Notes: a model not told the origin generated them from the sequence alone. A stretch of DNA of 64,000 nt from Larix kaempferi (GCA_027924585.1 BSBM01000370.1:29533501-29597500); one strand, 5' to 3'; positions 1 to 10,979 are shown, counted from the first letter of the stretch. Program-made: numbers and translations.

Positions 1-2
1 CC

Positions 3-1061
3 CCTTGGAAAGCAATTTGGAGCAACAAGTCTCTCCCCAAGATTAACATTTTTATTTGGACCTTGGCCCACAAGAGCATTCTTACTTTTGATATTCTTAA
101 GAAAAGGGGTTGGGAAGGGCCCTCCATGTGCCCTCTTTGCAGATCCGAAGAAGAGACAATTGACCATTTCCTGCTTTTCTGCCCATTTGCTGTAGAGGTT
201 TGGCAACTTTCGGTTAGGCTTGACTCAAGCCATCCTCCTCCTCCGGCAAGCACTCTAGATCTGCTAAGCTCTTAGCTATCCCACTGCCCATTTCAGCTGA
301 AACATAAGGAGTTACTCAAGACCTGTTGGGAGTGGCTCCCAAAAATTTTTTTCTGGAAAATCTGGCTTGAGGGGAATAGGCGAATATTCAAAACAACCTT
401 GCCCAAGTTGCTATAAAAGCCAGGACTTTGTTAGGGGAAACTCTAGCTTCCAGGCCCACTATCCACCACAAGAACCGAATGGATGCAGAAGAGGAGCACT
501 GGCTTATGGCGATTTCCACGCATTACCAGCATTCCACATCTCAAATGACCACCCATAAAGAGAGCTGGGAAATACGCCTTGAAGAGCATGAATTCATCAA
601 ATGGAGATCCAAGCTTGAGAAGCACTGCCTTTTCTTCGACGGTGCATCGAAGGAAAATCCTAGGGCAGCTGGGGGGGAGGGATCCTCATGGATCCAGATG
701 GTCGTTTAGAACTGTCATACTCGTGGGGCTTAGGAACTGAAACTAATAATAGAGCAGAAGCTCTAGCTCTGCTGCAAGGTCTCCGTCAAGCAATCTCCTC
801 GACATAAAATACCTGATGGTTTTTGGCGATTCAAGGCTTATCATCCAAGCTCTTCAAACTCGGAAGCTCCCAAGCCATGTCAAACTAAAGCAAATTCTCA
901 GGAAAATAGAGATGCTGCTCAGTGATTTCAACTCAATTCGGTTCTTGCATGCCTTGAGGGGTTTAAATACAAAGGCCGATTTTGAAGCCAACAAAGGCTC
1001 GCTCCAGGGCAGGGGCGTTTTATTAATTAATGGGACTGTTTCTCATTCTCAGGTTCCCTAA
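3..1061 (+). pseudogene. LINE ORF2 C-terminal part: zf-RVT plus RNase H
   Basis: The open stretch 3-275 encodes the reverse-transcriptase-associated zinc-binding domain, seen as CPLC followed by HFLLFC. An RNase H domain follows in broken frames. It has the first acidic site in FFDGASK (about 640), the second in NNRAEAL (about 750), the third in FGDSRLI (about 825) and a final Asp in KADFEAN (about 975). The frame is lost in a G7 run near 670 and again near 800. In live elements the RNase H helps remove the RNA template during target-primed insertion. The copy is a decayed remnant; the domain order matches plant L1-type LINEs that carry RNase H. Confidence 0.8.
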
Positions 1062-1634
1062 GGCAGACATGGCAGGTGGGACTGAGGCACGTGCCACCAA
1101 TCGGTTAGTTTTGACTGCATCTACTGGTCCTCTTCAGGAAAAGATTCCCAGGTCCGAAATACTCTTGTGAACTGCACTACAATCACGAGCTCTCTAAATC
1201 CACTGAAGAAAGTTTTAAAGAACAAAGTGAAGCCCTGGAAAAGCTGAAAAAAAAGAATCAGCATGATAGAAGTAACGATCTCCAAGCTCTCTGAAAAGTG
1301 GCCAATTAACAAGGATGAAGACGGAAAAATGAAGGACTAAGCCGATTCACTCTCAATCACCATCAAATTCCTCTCTCATCTCACTCAGGCATCTAAGTAT
1401 TGTAATTCTGGCATCTAAGTTTTGTAATCCATTTGATTTCCCATCTCTCTACCGGCAGCTAAATCTTGTAATTCAGGCTCTGCGTCACGCTTTAGATTAC
1501 AGCTCTGTAGGTCACTTTTGTTTTAAAGACTGTCATTCTCTGAGAGAATCTAGAGATCAGCAAAGGTCTTACGATGTATTGTTTCTGGTGGTTTTGTCAT
1601 CGACCTTCAATATAATTCTCCTAATCGTGTTTGT

Positions 1635-1649
1635 AAAAAAAAAAAAAAA
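1635..1649 (+). other. LINE poly-A tail
   Basis: Fifteen consecutive A residues close the LINE. The next base begins sequence that, read on the minus strand, encodes the DUF659 part of a hAT transposase ending in DGWT. The junction therefore marks the insertion point. Confidence 0.85.
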
Positions 1650-2358
1650 TTGTCCAACCATCAAATACAATGGATACCCCATAGTAGGTCCAATCATTTG
1701 AAAACTTTCCAAGAGCATTATTGACATTGGCCTTTTCCCTATCAAGTCCCACGGTTCTAGATTTGTCATACCCCGGGCTCCTATATCCTTTAGGGGCACC
1801 ATTGATGGCTTGTACCATTTCATGCCAATAGGTTGAGTAAAGAAGATTGAATGGTACACCACATGCATAGAGAAACCTATAAATGTTTGAATCCACATCA
1901 TTGCTACAACCTTAGTAAAGGAAATTTGATAATGTTCTTTGCATAGGCGAGAATCCACTACTGTGGGGGGATAAGAATCGACTACCAAACATTTTGTGTG
2001 AGGTCTGAGATTCGACCCTTGATTTCTTGGATTTGATTTGAGTGGCCTATTCTTCTTGTTTGTATTTGTTTCTCTCTTTCCCCAACACTTTGTCACAGGT
2101 TTTGACTCCAATAGTATTACCTTCTTCCCATGGCATAATACCACGTAGATGCTTTATCACATGAATATAAGGAACTATGTAAGTTTTAGTACAATAGGGG
2201 CATATAAACTTTGTGGTTTCACCCCCTTTCCCTCCCCCAAGCCTTGCCACATACTTCCACAAAGGTGTTGTATCTTTTTTGTTTTTGTCCTTCATCACTC
2301 TAAGCTTCATTATCATCATCCCATTCCACTTTTTCCTCCTCTCCACAGTATGTGCCAC
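1650..2358 (-). pseudogene. hAT-family transposase remnant (BED zinc finger + DUF659)
   Basis: Read on the minus strand, 2358-2047 encodes a BED-type zinc finger: KDTTPLWKYV, then FICPYC, then HVIKHL. After a frame change, 1896-1650 encodes the DUF659 start of a plant hAT transposase, recognisable from LYACGVPFN, VQAINGAPKGY and VSIVFDGWT. These domains bind transposon ends and start the RNase-H-like catalytic fold. The copy is broken by at least one frameshift between the two domains and is cut off at DGWT by the LINE poly-A, so the catalytic core and C-terminal dimerisation domain are absent. No terminal repeats were found upstream. Confidence 0.8.
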
Positions 2359-2733
2359 TCCCTACTTCTTCCTCCTCATAAGTAGTATATCGGTTTCCCA
2401 ACACCATCATAATAAGAAATGGAACCAAAAACAAAAACCACATACCCATCATGCTGTTTGACTCAAGATGAGAATAACTTGTTTCCTGCAATAGAATGAT
2501 GGAGAAGGAGAAATGGGAAAGAGTGGGAGAAGAGAACATTCAAGATTTGAAATTTTAACATAGTGGATTTTTTTTTAACAAACAAAGAGTGGGATTTAGA
2601 GCCTACCTCTTTAGCTTTCCAATGGTAGTTGAATGTCTCTATAGCAGCCTTCACTTTCCCCTTCAATCTCCCTTCGAAGCTCTCACAAATTTGCTCACAA
2701 ACAACTAGCAAACCCACTCAAAACCCTAGCAAA
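2359..2733. other. No gene recognised; low-complexity flank
   Basis: This stretch is rich in pyrimidine runs on the plus strand. It may hold the acidic N-terminal leader of the hAT transposase on the minus strand (EEEEVGSGTYCGEE) in a broken frame. Nothing else can be supported. Confidence 0.4.
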
Positions 2734-3265
2734 TGTTAAGATATTTAGACACTTAGGAGTTAGTTAAGATCAACTTGGTATAATGTGTCTTTAGGTAAAG
2801 TGTGTTTCTTTAGTATGCATCAGTATGCATTTGTACTTATGTAATTCGACGATCACAATATATTCTAGACATAGAGTGATCTAACAGTTCATCTTCACCT
2901 CGATCTTAACAACTATTGGTACGTGGCTTAGCACCCAATTGGTCCATGATGTCTATTTAAACAGCATGGAGGGTCATTTGCTCAATGATTGATAGTGAGA
3001 AACCCATTGTAACATTTCTTTTCCTTTGCATAGTATATTTCCTCAAGTAGCTATTTGGCTAGGGCCGTGGATTGTTTCCCTCTTCGAGGGTTTTAATGTA
3101 ATGATCCTAACCAAATCTAGGACTTGTTCACTATTGACGAATTCAGGGTCAGGACTTTCGTCAAACACTTTGACTGTCTACTACTGGGAATGTTATTTTA
3201 ACTAATTTTGCATATGATTTGGTTTTGGTTTTGGTGTTTAAGTTTCATATGGTGTTATCCCAACA
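2734..3265 (+). repeat. Copia-type LTR (solo or detached)
   Basis: The segment starts TGTTAAGATATTT and ends GTTATCCCAACA, giving TGTT/AACA inverted ends. It contains a TATA-like element (tatttaaa, near 2955) and the downstream stretch GTGGATTGTTTCCCTC plus CGAGGGTTTT that is characteristic of plant Copia LTRs. No primer binding site follows and the 5-bp flanks (gcaaa / atttt) do not match. It is therefore either a solo LTR whose target duplication has decayed or the remains of a larger element. Confidence 0.6.
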
Positions 3266-4179
3266 ATTTTTCTTAAAGTGGGCATGCCCAAAATTTACAA
3301 GAACTTCACACAACGACTCAACAACAGTGTATTCATAGGATTTTTTTGGGAGTTTATATTTTCTTTAATGTCCCTATCACTAGCATAAATTAAGTTTTAG
3401 AAAAAACACATTTACTTTCCACTGTATGAAAATAATGTCATTTAAAAAGGAATAAGTACACAAAAATACAGTACCGTATATATGAAAAAAATACATTCTG
3501 AACTCATAAAGCTTCCAATCAACATAAGTTAAACGAACAAGAAATTCCTTTACATCCTCAGTGATAAATTTGACTTGGCACACTGATAACTGTAGTTACT
3601 TTAGGCCAACCAATATTGGCAAAAAATATAGTTTTTTCAAAACACTTGAGACATGTTTTCTGACAATAAATTTTTATTATGATTAGTACCTTACAAGTAA
3701 TATACATGAAATGCCATACCATACTAATATTATGGATAGTTGTTGCAATTCATTTTGTAAATACTACTTTCACAATGTGGGGTCGTTTAACACAATCTCT
3801 GACAGAGCCTTATGAGTCAATGATTGAAGATGTCTTTAAATGAGACAACTCCTTTCTTACATAGGCACTTAGAGTGACATGTTTTCTATAAAGTAATGAT
3901 ATGCTTATGCCTACCCTGTATTTGTTCTTACCTAGTTGTTATTGATAGCCTTTTAAGTTTTGTATTGTTTTTGAGAGCATGCACACAAATACATATGAGA
4001 GAGAATCATTGATATGATATTCTAGATACACTTTTTGGGGGAGTGGTATAGTTAGACTATAAGACAACACTAACTACGAACAGATTATGCTAAAATTAAT
4101 GTTGGTCACTTAATATTTCATGTGACCTTTATTATAAAAAATAACATTTATTTATTTTCATGTTATTACTCTAATATTT
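3266..4179. other. AT-rich non-coding sequence
   Basis: No coding region, RNA gene or mobile element was recognised. If the ureide permease gene continues downstream, this is intron. I searched the minus strand here for the second half of the permease and found no matching exon. Confidence 0.4.
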
Positions 4180-4281
4180 GTCAATACGTGGACTTGTCTA
4201 TATGACACCCATTTTGTCCATACGTGGACTTGTCTATATGACACACATTTTGTCCATACGTGGACTTGTAGATATGACACA
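4180..4281. repeat. 36-bp tandem repeat, about 2.8 copies
   Basis: Three consecutive units begin at 4180, 4216 and 4252, each built on GTCCATACGTGGACTTGT followed by TATGACAC. The period is exactly 36 bp and units differ at only a few bases. The core CATACGTGGAC holds the palindrome TACGTG/CACGTA in part. It lies just downstream (minus sense) of the permease exon at 4688-4844, in probable intron. Confidence 0.85.
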
Positions 4282-4687
4282 GCCTAAACACCGAGTTTAA
4301 AAGGCTATCCTTTTTACCTTTATGAGGTTTAAACATATTTGATACTCGTCATTGTTTCCCTTTATTTCAGCAGTATTTTAAAGACGGTTTATCAATTGGC
4401 AAAATATCATTAGGACATTAGCCCAAATTTTACATGGTGATTGCCTCATTTCAGTCTATTTGTCAAACTTTGAAGGTATTTTCAATATTTGTAGCTATGA
4501 TGCATATAATTCTCATTCCCATTAAACAAAGCGTATACTATATTATAGTGAAACAATTTTCTTTTAAATTCTTCCTTGCTTAGGAATAAAGAACGAAAGC
4601 GTATCATATTAACCGAATTGCAAATATAATGAACATAAATTGTTATCTAAACCACAAATGAGTTGGAAACAAATAAGAGACACTCAC
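4282..4687. other. Non-coding sequence downstream of permease exon
   Basis: AT-rich sequence with no recognised feature; probable intron of the minus-strand ureide permease gene, beginning with the donor GTGAGTG at 4687-4681. Confidence 0.45.
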
Positions 4688-4844
4688 TCAGAAGATACGC
4701 TTTCTAGCTTTGCCTCATTGTCAGCTGCATTTGAAGTATGCACTAAAGAGCCCAAGCAAGCTGCAATCAAAAAGCATCCTACTCCGGAAAAGAGAATATC
4801 AGCCCGGTTGATACGATCATCTAAAAAATAGTTCATTGTTGTAC
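4688..4844 (-). CDS. UPS: Ureide permease, internal exon (transmembrane segments 4-5 region)
   Basis: The minus strand encodes about 52 residues including MNYFLDDRINRADILF, GVGCFLIAACLGS and HTSNAADNEAKL, which match plant ureide permeases (UPS; allantoin, uracil and related ureide transport across the plasma membrane). The exon is bounded by acceptor CGTAACAG at its upstream side and donor GTGAGTG downstream. Its first two bases complete the glycine codon split by the preceding intron (exon at 14512-14650), giving a continuous frame across 9.7 kb. It ends with two bases of an unfinished codon. The next exon was not found at lower coordinates. Splice sites and frame are intact, so it could belong to a working gene, but only two exons are visible. 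Confidence 0.8.
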
Positions 4845-5674
4845 CTGTTACGAAATTGAAAAGGTAAAGAATAAGGGACAAATCTAAAACAATTGTCAAG
4901 ATGTTGAATCCTTTTGACTCTTTCCCATACTACCAAAAGCAAAGGACCAAAAACTAGAAAAGTATGACGATACAAATATACAAGTACTTGACCATTAAAT
5001 ATAGTTGCTTTCGAGATTGAATAACAACAAGATTACAGCTACATGAGATTATTATATAATGATTTTAATGTCAGTGACCAGTACAACCCCTTCCATGTCA
5101 TGGGCGTCCACATATGATTTTCATCACACTTTCAGTGGGGGGTTAAAGGTTGATGGAGCTAATTTATGCCTTGGGTTATTGATGGTAGAGTTTTGCTTCA
5201 TGTTGTGATGATGCCCTAGCATTTGATTGGTTGATGGATCTCATGATATATTTGGGCTAGTAACTATGGGGTGTGTCCTCTTAGGATGTTTTGGTTATTC
5301 ATGAAGGTTTGATGCCTCCTAACTAGAACATGATGGTGCACTTCATTCATTGCTTGTTATTGACACATTGATCATTTTCTTGTAGAGAACCTTGGTGATT
5401 TGGTCTTACTTGGAAGATCACATGTACTATCCTTGCACGTGGAGCGCTTGGCTTGATTACATGATGAGATGGTATTTGGAGGCTTGTCCATGTGAGTGCT
5501 CTAGCCCAAGTGGCACACATCATGCTTGGGGATGCTTGGATATTAATTTTCCTTGGAGTGCTCTAGCTTATTTGGCATGATTTGATGACATGAATGGCAT
5601 ATGATGGGTATTCCTTGGAGTGCCCTTGTTCTTAGACTCTTGGTTGGAATGATGACATGTCTTGTAGATGGGGT
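4845..5674. other. Permease intron, 3' part; repeated CCTTGGAGTGC phrase
   Basis: No gene seen. From about 5430 to 5640 the phrase TGGAGTGCTCTAGC or a close variant occurs several times, and a similar CTTGGAGG-rich stretch occurs at 13570-13740. This may be degenerate retrotransposon sequence; no ends were found. Confidence 0.4.
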
Positions 5675-6560
5675 TGTTATCCACTAAATTGCACGTAGTG
5701 GATTCCGAGTGAGCCGTTGAAGACTTGAACAATCAAATTGTTCATCATCAGTGTTCCGTGATCTATCAGGCCAATTTTTGGCCATTTAAAAAAAAAAATT
5801 GCATGTCCATACCCCCATGGGGAATTGTAATAAGTTGGTCTAAGCATGGTCTTTTTGTAACAGGATTGGTTTATCTTAGGTTTATCTGTCAAGGGAATAC
5901 TCTAGAGTGTTTTTTCCTTAGGAATTATGTGTTGCGCTTTAGTGACGTATAATTCCTGAGTTTTTTTACTCACACCTCCAAAGCTGGAGTATTTTCCTTG
6001 GCGGTCAAACCTTGGGAGGTTATTAAAGCCTATGTGTCTATGTATTTTTACATGCTAGCCATCAATAATGAGTCGTATGGACATGCACAAGGTTTCCTAG
6101 GAGTTTGAGTTCATTCCGACAAAAATAAAATTTTCCGTAAAATTAGACCATTTTTTAATGTTTTAAATGGAAAAATTTAAATTGTAATAAAAGTGTGGTT
6201 TGGAGGTGGATTTTGGCGTGGGGATGCTCATTTTCACACTCAGAGCATCCTCTTTACCCTAAGACACAATTTTCCTGTGTTTCGGGTGATTATGTTGTCT
6301 CTTGGAGCATTTTTCCTTAAAGATGCGACAAAATGACAAATAAATGCTAAAAAGACACAAAATGACACAAAAAGACAAGGTCAAAGTAACATGTTTAAAC
6401 ATGTTGGAGTGACGTGGCAATCTTGTCTCCCATAGTGGTGACCTCATCACATGAGAAAAGCGTGTGATTGGTTTGAGTTTTGGAGGGTAGCGAATGTATC
6501 TCCATGAAGGAGTGTGCCATTCCTCTTGAAGCTCACGAATGAATTCTTGACCGATTGACT
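5675..6560 (+). repeat. LTR-2 family copy a (5' part of an LTR)
   Basis: The segment begins TGTTATCCACTAAATTGCAC and is closely similar over about 900 bases to 36675-37560, including GTAATAAGTTGGTCTAAGCA, TCACACCTCCAAAGCTGGAG and AATGAGTCGTATGGACATGC. It is preceded by a purine-rich AGATGGGG, which could be a polypurine tract. The similarity fades after about 6540, so only the 5' part of the LTR is recognised. It lies within the permease intron. Confidence 0.6.
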
Positions 6561-8888
6561 TGGGAGAGGTGGTGTTACCGGGCAAACTAGCAAGACTAGT
6601 TCCCGATAAGCAAAAATAAGGAAAGTGATCCAATGTCACCTCGGTCACGATCCTAACTTCTTCGGAAGCGAATAACCTCCAAGGAGAAGTATCCTTGCGA
6701 CAACTTGTAGAACACTATGACAACCACAAAACTATATTTCTCTATGCAAGTGTTAGTTAGACCAGTGCCTAAATGGAGTCAAATAATCAATGAAGATCAC
6801 CAATTAATAATTATACCCAATCATTCAATGAAAGTGTCGATTCAATATCATTGCATTCATCAATTAGATATGCAATGATTTGTAAACATGCAATATAGTG
6901 ATCAATGATAACACCATCTAAGAGATAAGAACATGACCCAAAGCACCAATTCAATATAGAGTTCTTGTGCAACCTAACAACCAGCCTTTGGTATGTGAAG
7001 TGCAAGAGTAGTGTTAAAAACTAAGGCCACACCTCATTTACCAATAATCAGTATCCACCAACCCTAAGGACATCATATAGCATTCATTGCTGGTAGATAG
7101 ATATCATCAATGAAGTATGCGAAGATCATGCAATATGGCAATATGCAACCAATACTTTCAAGAGATCGTTTTATTGTAAAAAGATGTATCACCACTTTAA
7201 GTGTAAACTGGTTCAATATCAAATGTAGAAAAGGATGTGTTCAACACCATTCATCAACAATATTGATCAATCATAAGAAAACAAATAATAGCTTATCCAG
7301 TTCACCCAAATTACAATATTCAAATTAGTATGCAGAATTTTGAGTTGTATTTGCACAGTAAATAACCTTTAAGAGAAGCCTAAAAATTAAATAATAGCAA
7401 GGAACATAACCATGACTGATTATACTAACATTCAATAAATATCTTTTAGCAATAACAACAACCTTCAGACTTGCAAAATGCCTACAGTACACCAGAGATC
7501 ACCCACAAAAAGAATGCAATAAGAATCAGACCTCCAGGATAAATGTATAAAACAAGTTTTATGCAATGTAACTCATTGTAAATCAGATCTGGGTATGCAA
7601 AAAGGTACAACAAAAATTATGTAGAAGTTATAAAGGTGTTAAAATGCAAGAAAACTAACCTCAAAATCAGATCGTGACTAACTAAAAGGCTATGCTAACT
7701 TCACTTTTTTGTTTTGTTGTGTGTAGATAGAGGAGAAAAAGGGGGGCACAGGGTCTGCAATTTACAATTGCAGACCTGTGTTTAGGTCTTGGTGGGAGAA
7801 AAAAAGATGCTAGCACAGGGCAGCTAAGGAGTGGGAGGTAGGATGAAGAAGTGGAGGGAGATGGTAGGAAAAATGGAGAAGTGGAGTGAAGTGTATGAAG
7901 AAGGGAGAAAGGATATAGGGAGAAATAAGACGGAAGCAGAGTAGGGAACAAAATGTTTCTGCAGTAGGGTTTTTAACAGGAATTAGGGTAAAAACAACAC
8001 ATAAATTAGTAAATTTTAGGGTTTTTAATATTTAAATTGATACTAACTCAGAGAATATAATATAAAGACTAATCTAACATAATATGTACAAATGTAAAAC
8101 TCAGAAATCAGGGTTTTTTAGGGCTCCTAAAATTTCTCCCTAGAGTTTTTAGGGACAAATAAGGCAAGGCGAAATTATAGGAGGAAGGGCAGAAATTTTA
8201 GGGAGGCCAAAAAATGCAATTTTAAATTTTTTTTTTTTTAGGGTTTTTGTCATAAAAATGCAGACCTAATTCTAACCCTAATTTTACCATGAAAATGCAA
8301 GTTCAACCTAACAATAATATTTACAAAAACACAAACTCAAAAAATTAGGTTTAATGATGTAGATGAACAACTAGGGTTTCAAGAGAGAGCTAGTTGCCAA
8401 ACCCTAGGGCATCAATGAGAGGAGCTACCCTCCTTGAGATGTACTTGACAAGCTTGGTAACTACGGCTAACTTCAACAATCTGTAGGATTCGTTGAGGAG
8501 ACCTAGCCTAGCAAAACTTGAAGACCTAAAGTTCAAGCTTGAATGCTATGGTGACCAATGACAAAAATGAAATGCAAATCAAGACAAAATGAAGCAACAA
8601 TGGCTTCCATTCAACCCTAACAAGCATCACTTTTATACAAATTGATAAAGAGACACCAAACTAAAAGTATAGATACCTCCAAGTGCATGTGTCAAGCAAA
8701 CAACTCTACAACTCTAGCCGCACCTTAGCAATGGCATGAATAATAGTAAAACTTCCAAGAAATGCTTCAAACTTGCAAAATAACCTTCATCAAGCAATGT
8801 GCATCCCTTCAAAGAACCCTCGTTAGGGCAAATAGCAAACATAATGAAATTATTCCAAGTTGATGTTTAAAAATGAAGTGATGAGATT
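6561..8888 (-). repeat. LTR-like sequence in minus orientation
   Basis: On the minus strand a TATA-like GTATAAAAGTG lies near 8640, followed by leader-like sequence that becomes purine/pyrimidine-skewed between 7960 and 7740. A near-perfect hairpin (11-bp arms, 3-base loop) sits at 7752-7776. This layout resembles the promoter and leader of an LTR retrotransposon, but no inverted ends, primer site or coding region were found. Treat as probable repeat of unknown family. Confidence 0.35.
7752..7776. repeat. Perfect 11-bp inverted repeat with 3-base loop
   Basis: GGTCTGCAATT is followed by TAC and then its exact reverse complement. It could form a short stem-loop in a transcript. It lies in a purine-skewed tract. 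Confidence 0.8.
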
Positions 8889-8896
8889 GTATTTAT
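8889..8896. repeat. 8-bp target duplication, left copy (GTATTTAT)
   Basis: GTATTTAT immediately precedes the element at 8897-10205 and is repeated exactly at 10206-10213. An 8-bp duplication is the signature of hAT transposition. Confidence 0.85.
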
Positions 8897-9287
8897 CAAT
8901 GTTGCACGACTCGGACTCGGCAAAGACTCGGCTGGCATATGACTCGTGGACTCGGGAAGCACTCGGGAAAGACTCGGGACAAACTCGGCAAGACTCGGCA
9001 AATAGGAAAAAAATAAAAATATTGTACATTTTTTGCACAAAAAAGAGTTTAAAAGCATTTCCAATCCATATAAACTATAAAACTACAATTTATACAATAA
9101 TTCATAACATTTAAAAAGAAAACTATACAATAAACCATAACTATAGGTTATACTATACAGTTATAAAAAATATATATAACCAAACACTTAAAAAATTATA
9201 TATAACCATTATTTAAAAATATAACGTAACATTTAAAAATATATATATAACCAAACCTTTGAAAACATTAATCCAACATTAAAAAAA

Positions 9288-9371
9288 TTGGTTCATAATA
9301 ATAATAAAATAATATAAAATAACAAAGACTTGGTTCATAATAATAAAAAATAATATAAAATAACAAAGACT
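9288..9371. repeat. Two tandem copies of a ~42-bp AT-rich unit
   Basis: Units start at 9288 and 9330, each beginning TTGGTTCATAATAATAA and ending AATAACAAAGAC. They lie inside hAT-like element 1. Confidence 0.8.
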
Positions 9372-9833
9372 TCACTTTGTAGAAAGAATTGACTACTAAA
9401 TTTATAATAATATAAATAATTTTATCATATTCAAACATATAATCTACAAAGAGGAAACATGTTTTAATCCTTAAACCTACCACTCATACCTAAATCTTTA
9501 TAAATTTTTTTAATAAAGTTAGTAAAAAAACATCGCTGCTCCATTCTAATCAATATATAAAATATTAACTTATTTAATCAATATATAAATTAAAATTATA
9601 TTTAAGAGAATATGACAGGACAAAGGTATGCCAACTATGTTACGATTGGATAACGAAAAAGACATTCCACAGTCATAAACTAAAACAGATTCCATTGTAA
9701 ATATAAATGTCACGTGTCATCCACCGATCTTAAATGTGATGCCTACTAGGATCAGATTAACGAACAACAAAATGTATTCGCATGTTTTGTAATTCAAAAT
9801 TATATGTAATACGGGTATATGAAATATCTGTTA

Positions 9834-9990
9834 TAGCTTAGCGGTGAAGTGTACTCCAGAAAACATCTCACGCACACAAAGTCGAACCGCGGATCGCAGA
9901 CCTTCAGCAACTCGACTGTGTGATCAACGGACGAGGGAGAGGCTGTTTAATGGTTGTCTTCCCTCTCCGTTTCCCTCCAAAACCCCGAAA
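9834..9990 (+). repeat. Possible tRNA-derived SINE head
   Basis: TAGCTTAGCGG at 9834-9844 resembles the RNA polymerase III A box, and AGTCGAACCGC at 9880-9890 resembles a B box, at tRNA-like spacing. The following GC-rich sequence differs from the AT-rich surroundings. A SINE insertion inside the hAT-like element is one reading; chance similarity is the other. No A-rich tail or target duplication was identified. Confidence 0.3.
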
Positions 9991-10205
9991 ATTGGCGGGC
10001 TGGAACCCTCAACCCGCGACCATAATGTTTCGCGTCTGTCAGTCAACGGCCGAGCTCAACGAGTGAACAACCGAGTTGCCGAGTGAATGTCGGTTCCGGC
10101 AAGTTCAGAGAGTCCACGAGTATGTTGCCGAGTATGTGCCGATTGCGCGGTTTGGGAGTCGACTCGTGGAGTACTCGCGAGTCCCAGCCGAGTCGTGCTT
10201 CATTG

Positions 10206-10213
10206 GTATTTAT
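10206..10213. repeat. 8-bp target duplication, right copy (GTATTTAT)
   Basis: Exact match to 8889-8896 directly after the right end of hAT-like element 1. Confidence 0.85.
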
Positions 10214-10979
10214 GTGATCTCACACTCACTTTTACATCAAATAAAGTCAATTTAATATTAAAAATGTCAACTTAAAATTAGAATAAAAATAATATAAAAT
10301 AATCAAAGTAGTGGGTAAATTGGGGTGTTTTCCCCAGATTTGACCCCTACTTGAGCAAAATGGCTAAACAAGGCCAATTTTGACAAAACTGAAGGCCAGA
10401 CTGTGCAGGGGGGGGTCGTCATGCCCCAACTAACCCTAACAGTGAGGAAAACCCTCAACGCCCCCCCCCCCTCGTTTTAGCAAGCAAATAGTCTGCCCAG
10501 GAGGATGACGTCATCCTCTGAAGGATAGCCCAGAGGGAGGGCGCTGCTGAACTGAAGGGCCAGGAGGGTGCTGGAGGTACTCTGGAAGATAAGAGTGTGT
10601 CTCAATGCTGAAAAAACTGCCGCTGGAGCGCTGAAACAGGGTCAGGGTCATGTGACCCAGTGATCCACCCCTGGAAGCCCCGGACACCAACCTCAGGGTT
10701 TCAAACCCTTTCGTGAGGCAGCCAACGATGCCACTAAGCCATAGCACTTCCAAAGGAGAAACCAGAGGGTGTAGCCATGCTCCTACCCTAGAATAAGCTG
10801 GCTAAACACCCCTCCTGGTCAGAAAAAAGACACCCTCTCCCTGGGTCACCTCTACAGGTACGCTGGTGCAGGTACCATCGTAGCAGGTGGCGTTCTCTTC
10901 CTTATTCAAAGGTGAGTTATTTAAGCTTTTAGCATGTGGTTGGGTAATCAAGTCGAGAAGATAGTGATTTGAGATTTTA
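10214..10979. other. Intron sequence with homopolymer runs and a SINE-like block
   Basis: No gene seen. It contains a G8 run near 10410 and a C10 run near 10460. Around 10500-10750 the minus strand has a tRNA-like promoter, annotated separately. Confidence 0.4.
10500..10750 (-). repeat. Probable tRNA-derived SINE
   Basis: On the minus strand TGGCTTAGTGG (10741-10731) matches an RNA polymerase III A box and GGTTTGAAACC (10707-10697) a B box, spaced as in a tRNA. About 200 bases of tRNA-unrelated, moderately GC-rich sequence follow, as expected for a SINE body. It is not a tRNA gene because no cloverleaf closes around these boxes. The 3' end and target duplication were not resolved. Confidence 0.45.

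Larger units (their letters stand above)
1..1649 (+). mobile_element. 3' end of a plant LINE (non-LTR retrotransposon)
   Basis: The plus strand carries the end of a plant L1-like LINE: the zinc-binding domain that follows reverse transcriptase, then an RNase H domain, then about 570 bases of untranslated sequence ending in an uninterrupted run of 15 A at 1635-1649. The element starts before the window, so its 5' end and target duplication cannot be checked. Immediately after the poly-A the sequence becomes the coding strand (read backwards) of a hAT transposase, so the LINE appears to have inserted into that transposase. The reading frame is broken at least twice, so this copy is dead. Confidence 0.85.
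8897..10205. mobile_element. hAT-like non-autonomous element 1 (ACTCGG subterminal repeats)
   Basis: The element is 1309 bp. Its ends are inverted copies: CAATGTTGCACGACTCGG on the left and, read from the other strand, CAATGAAGCACGACTCGG on the right, flanked by exact 8-bp duplications GTATTTAT. The left 110 bp holds eight ACTCGG copies and the right end holds several more on the opposite strand, all facing the same way relative to their own end. Such subterminal arrays are binding sites for transposase in hAT elements generally. The interior is AT-rich with a 42-bp tandem repeat and a tRNA-like stretch, and encodes no transposase. It must be mobilised in trans. It lies in the permease intron. 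Confidence 0.88.

Noticed and set aside
1569-2144. 191-codon minus-strand frame crossing the LINE poly-A
   Set aside because: It joins LINE untranslated sequence, poly-T and an out-of-frame part of the transposase; the real DUF659 frame is a different one.
9844-10275. GC-rich frames of 80 and 62 codons inside hAT-like element 1
   Set aside because: They overlap the tRNA-like block and the CCGAGT repeats; codon content follows the repeats.
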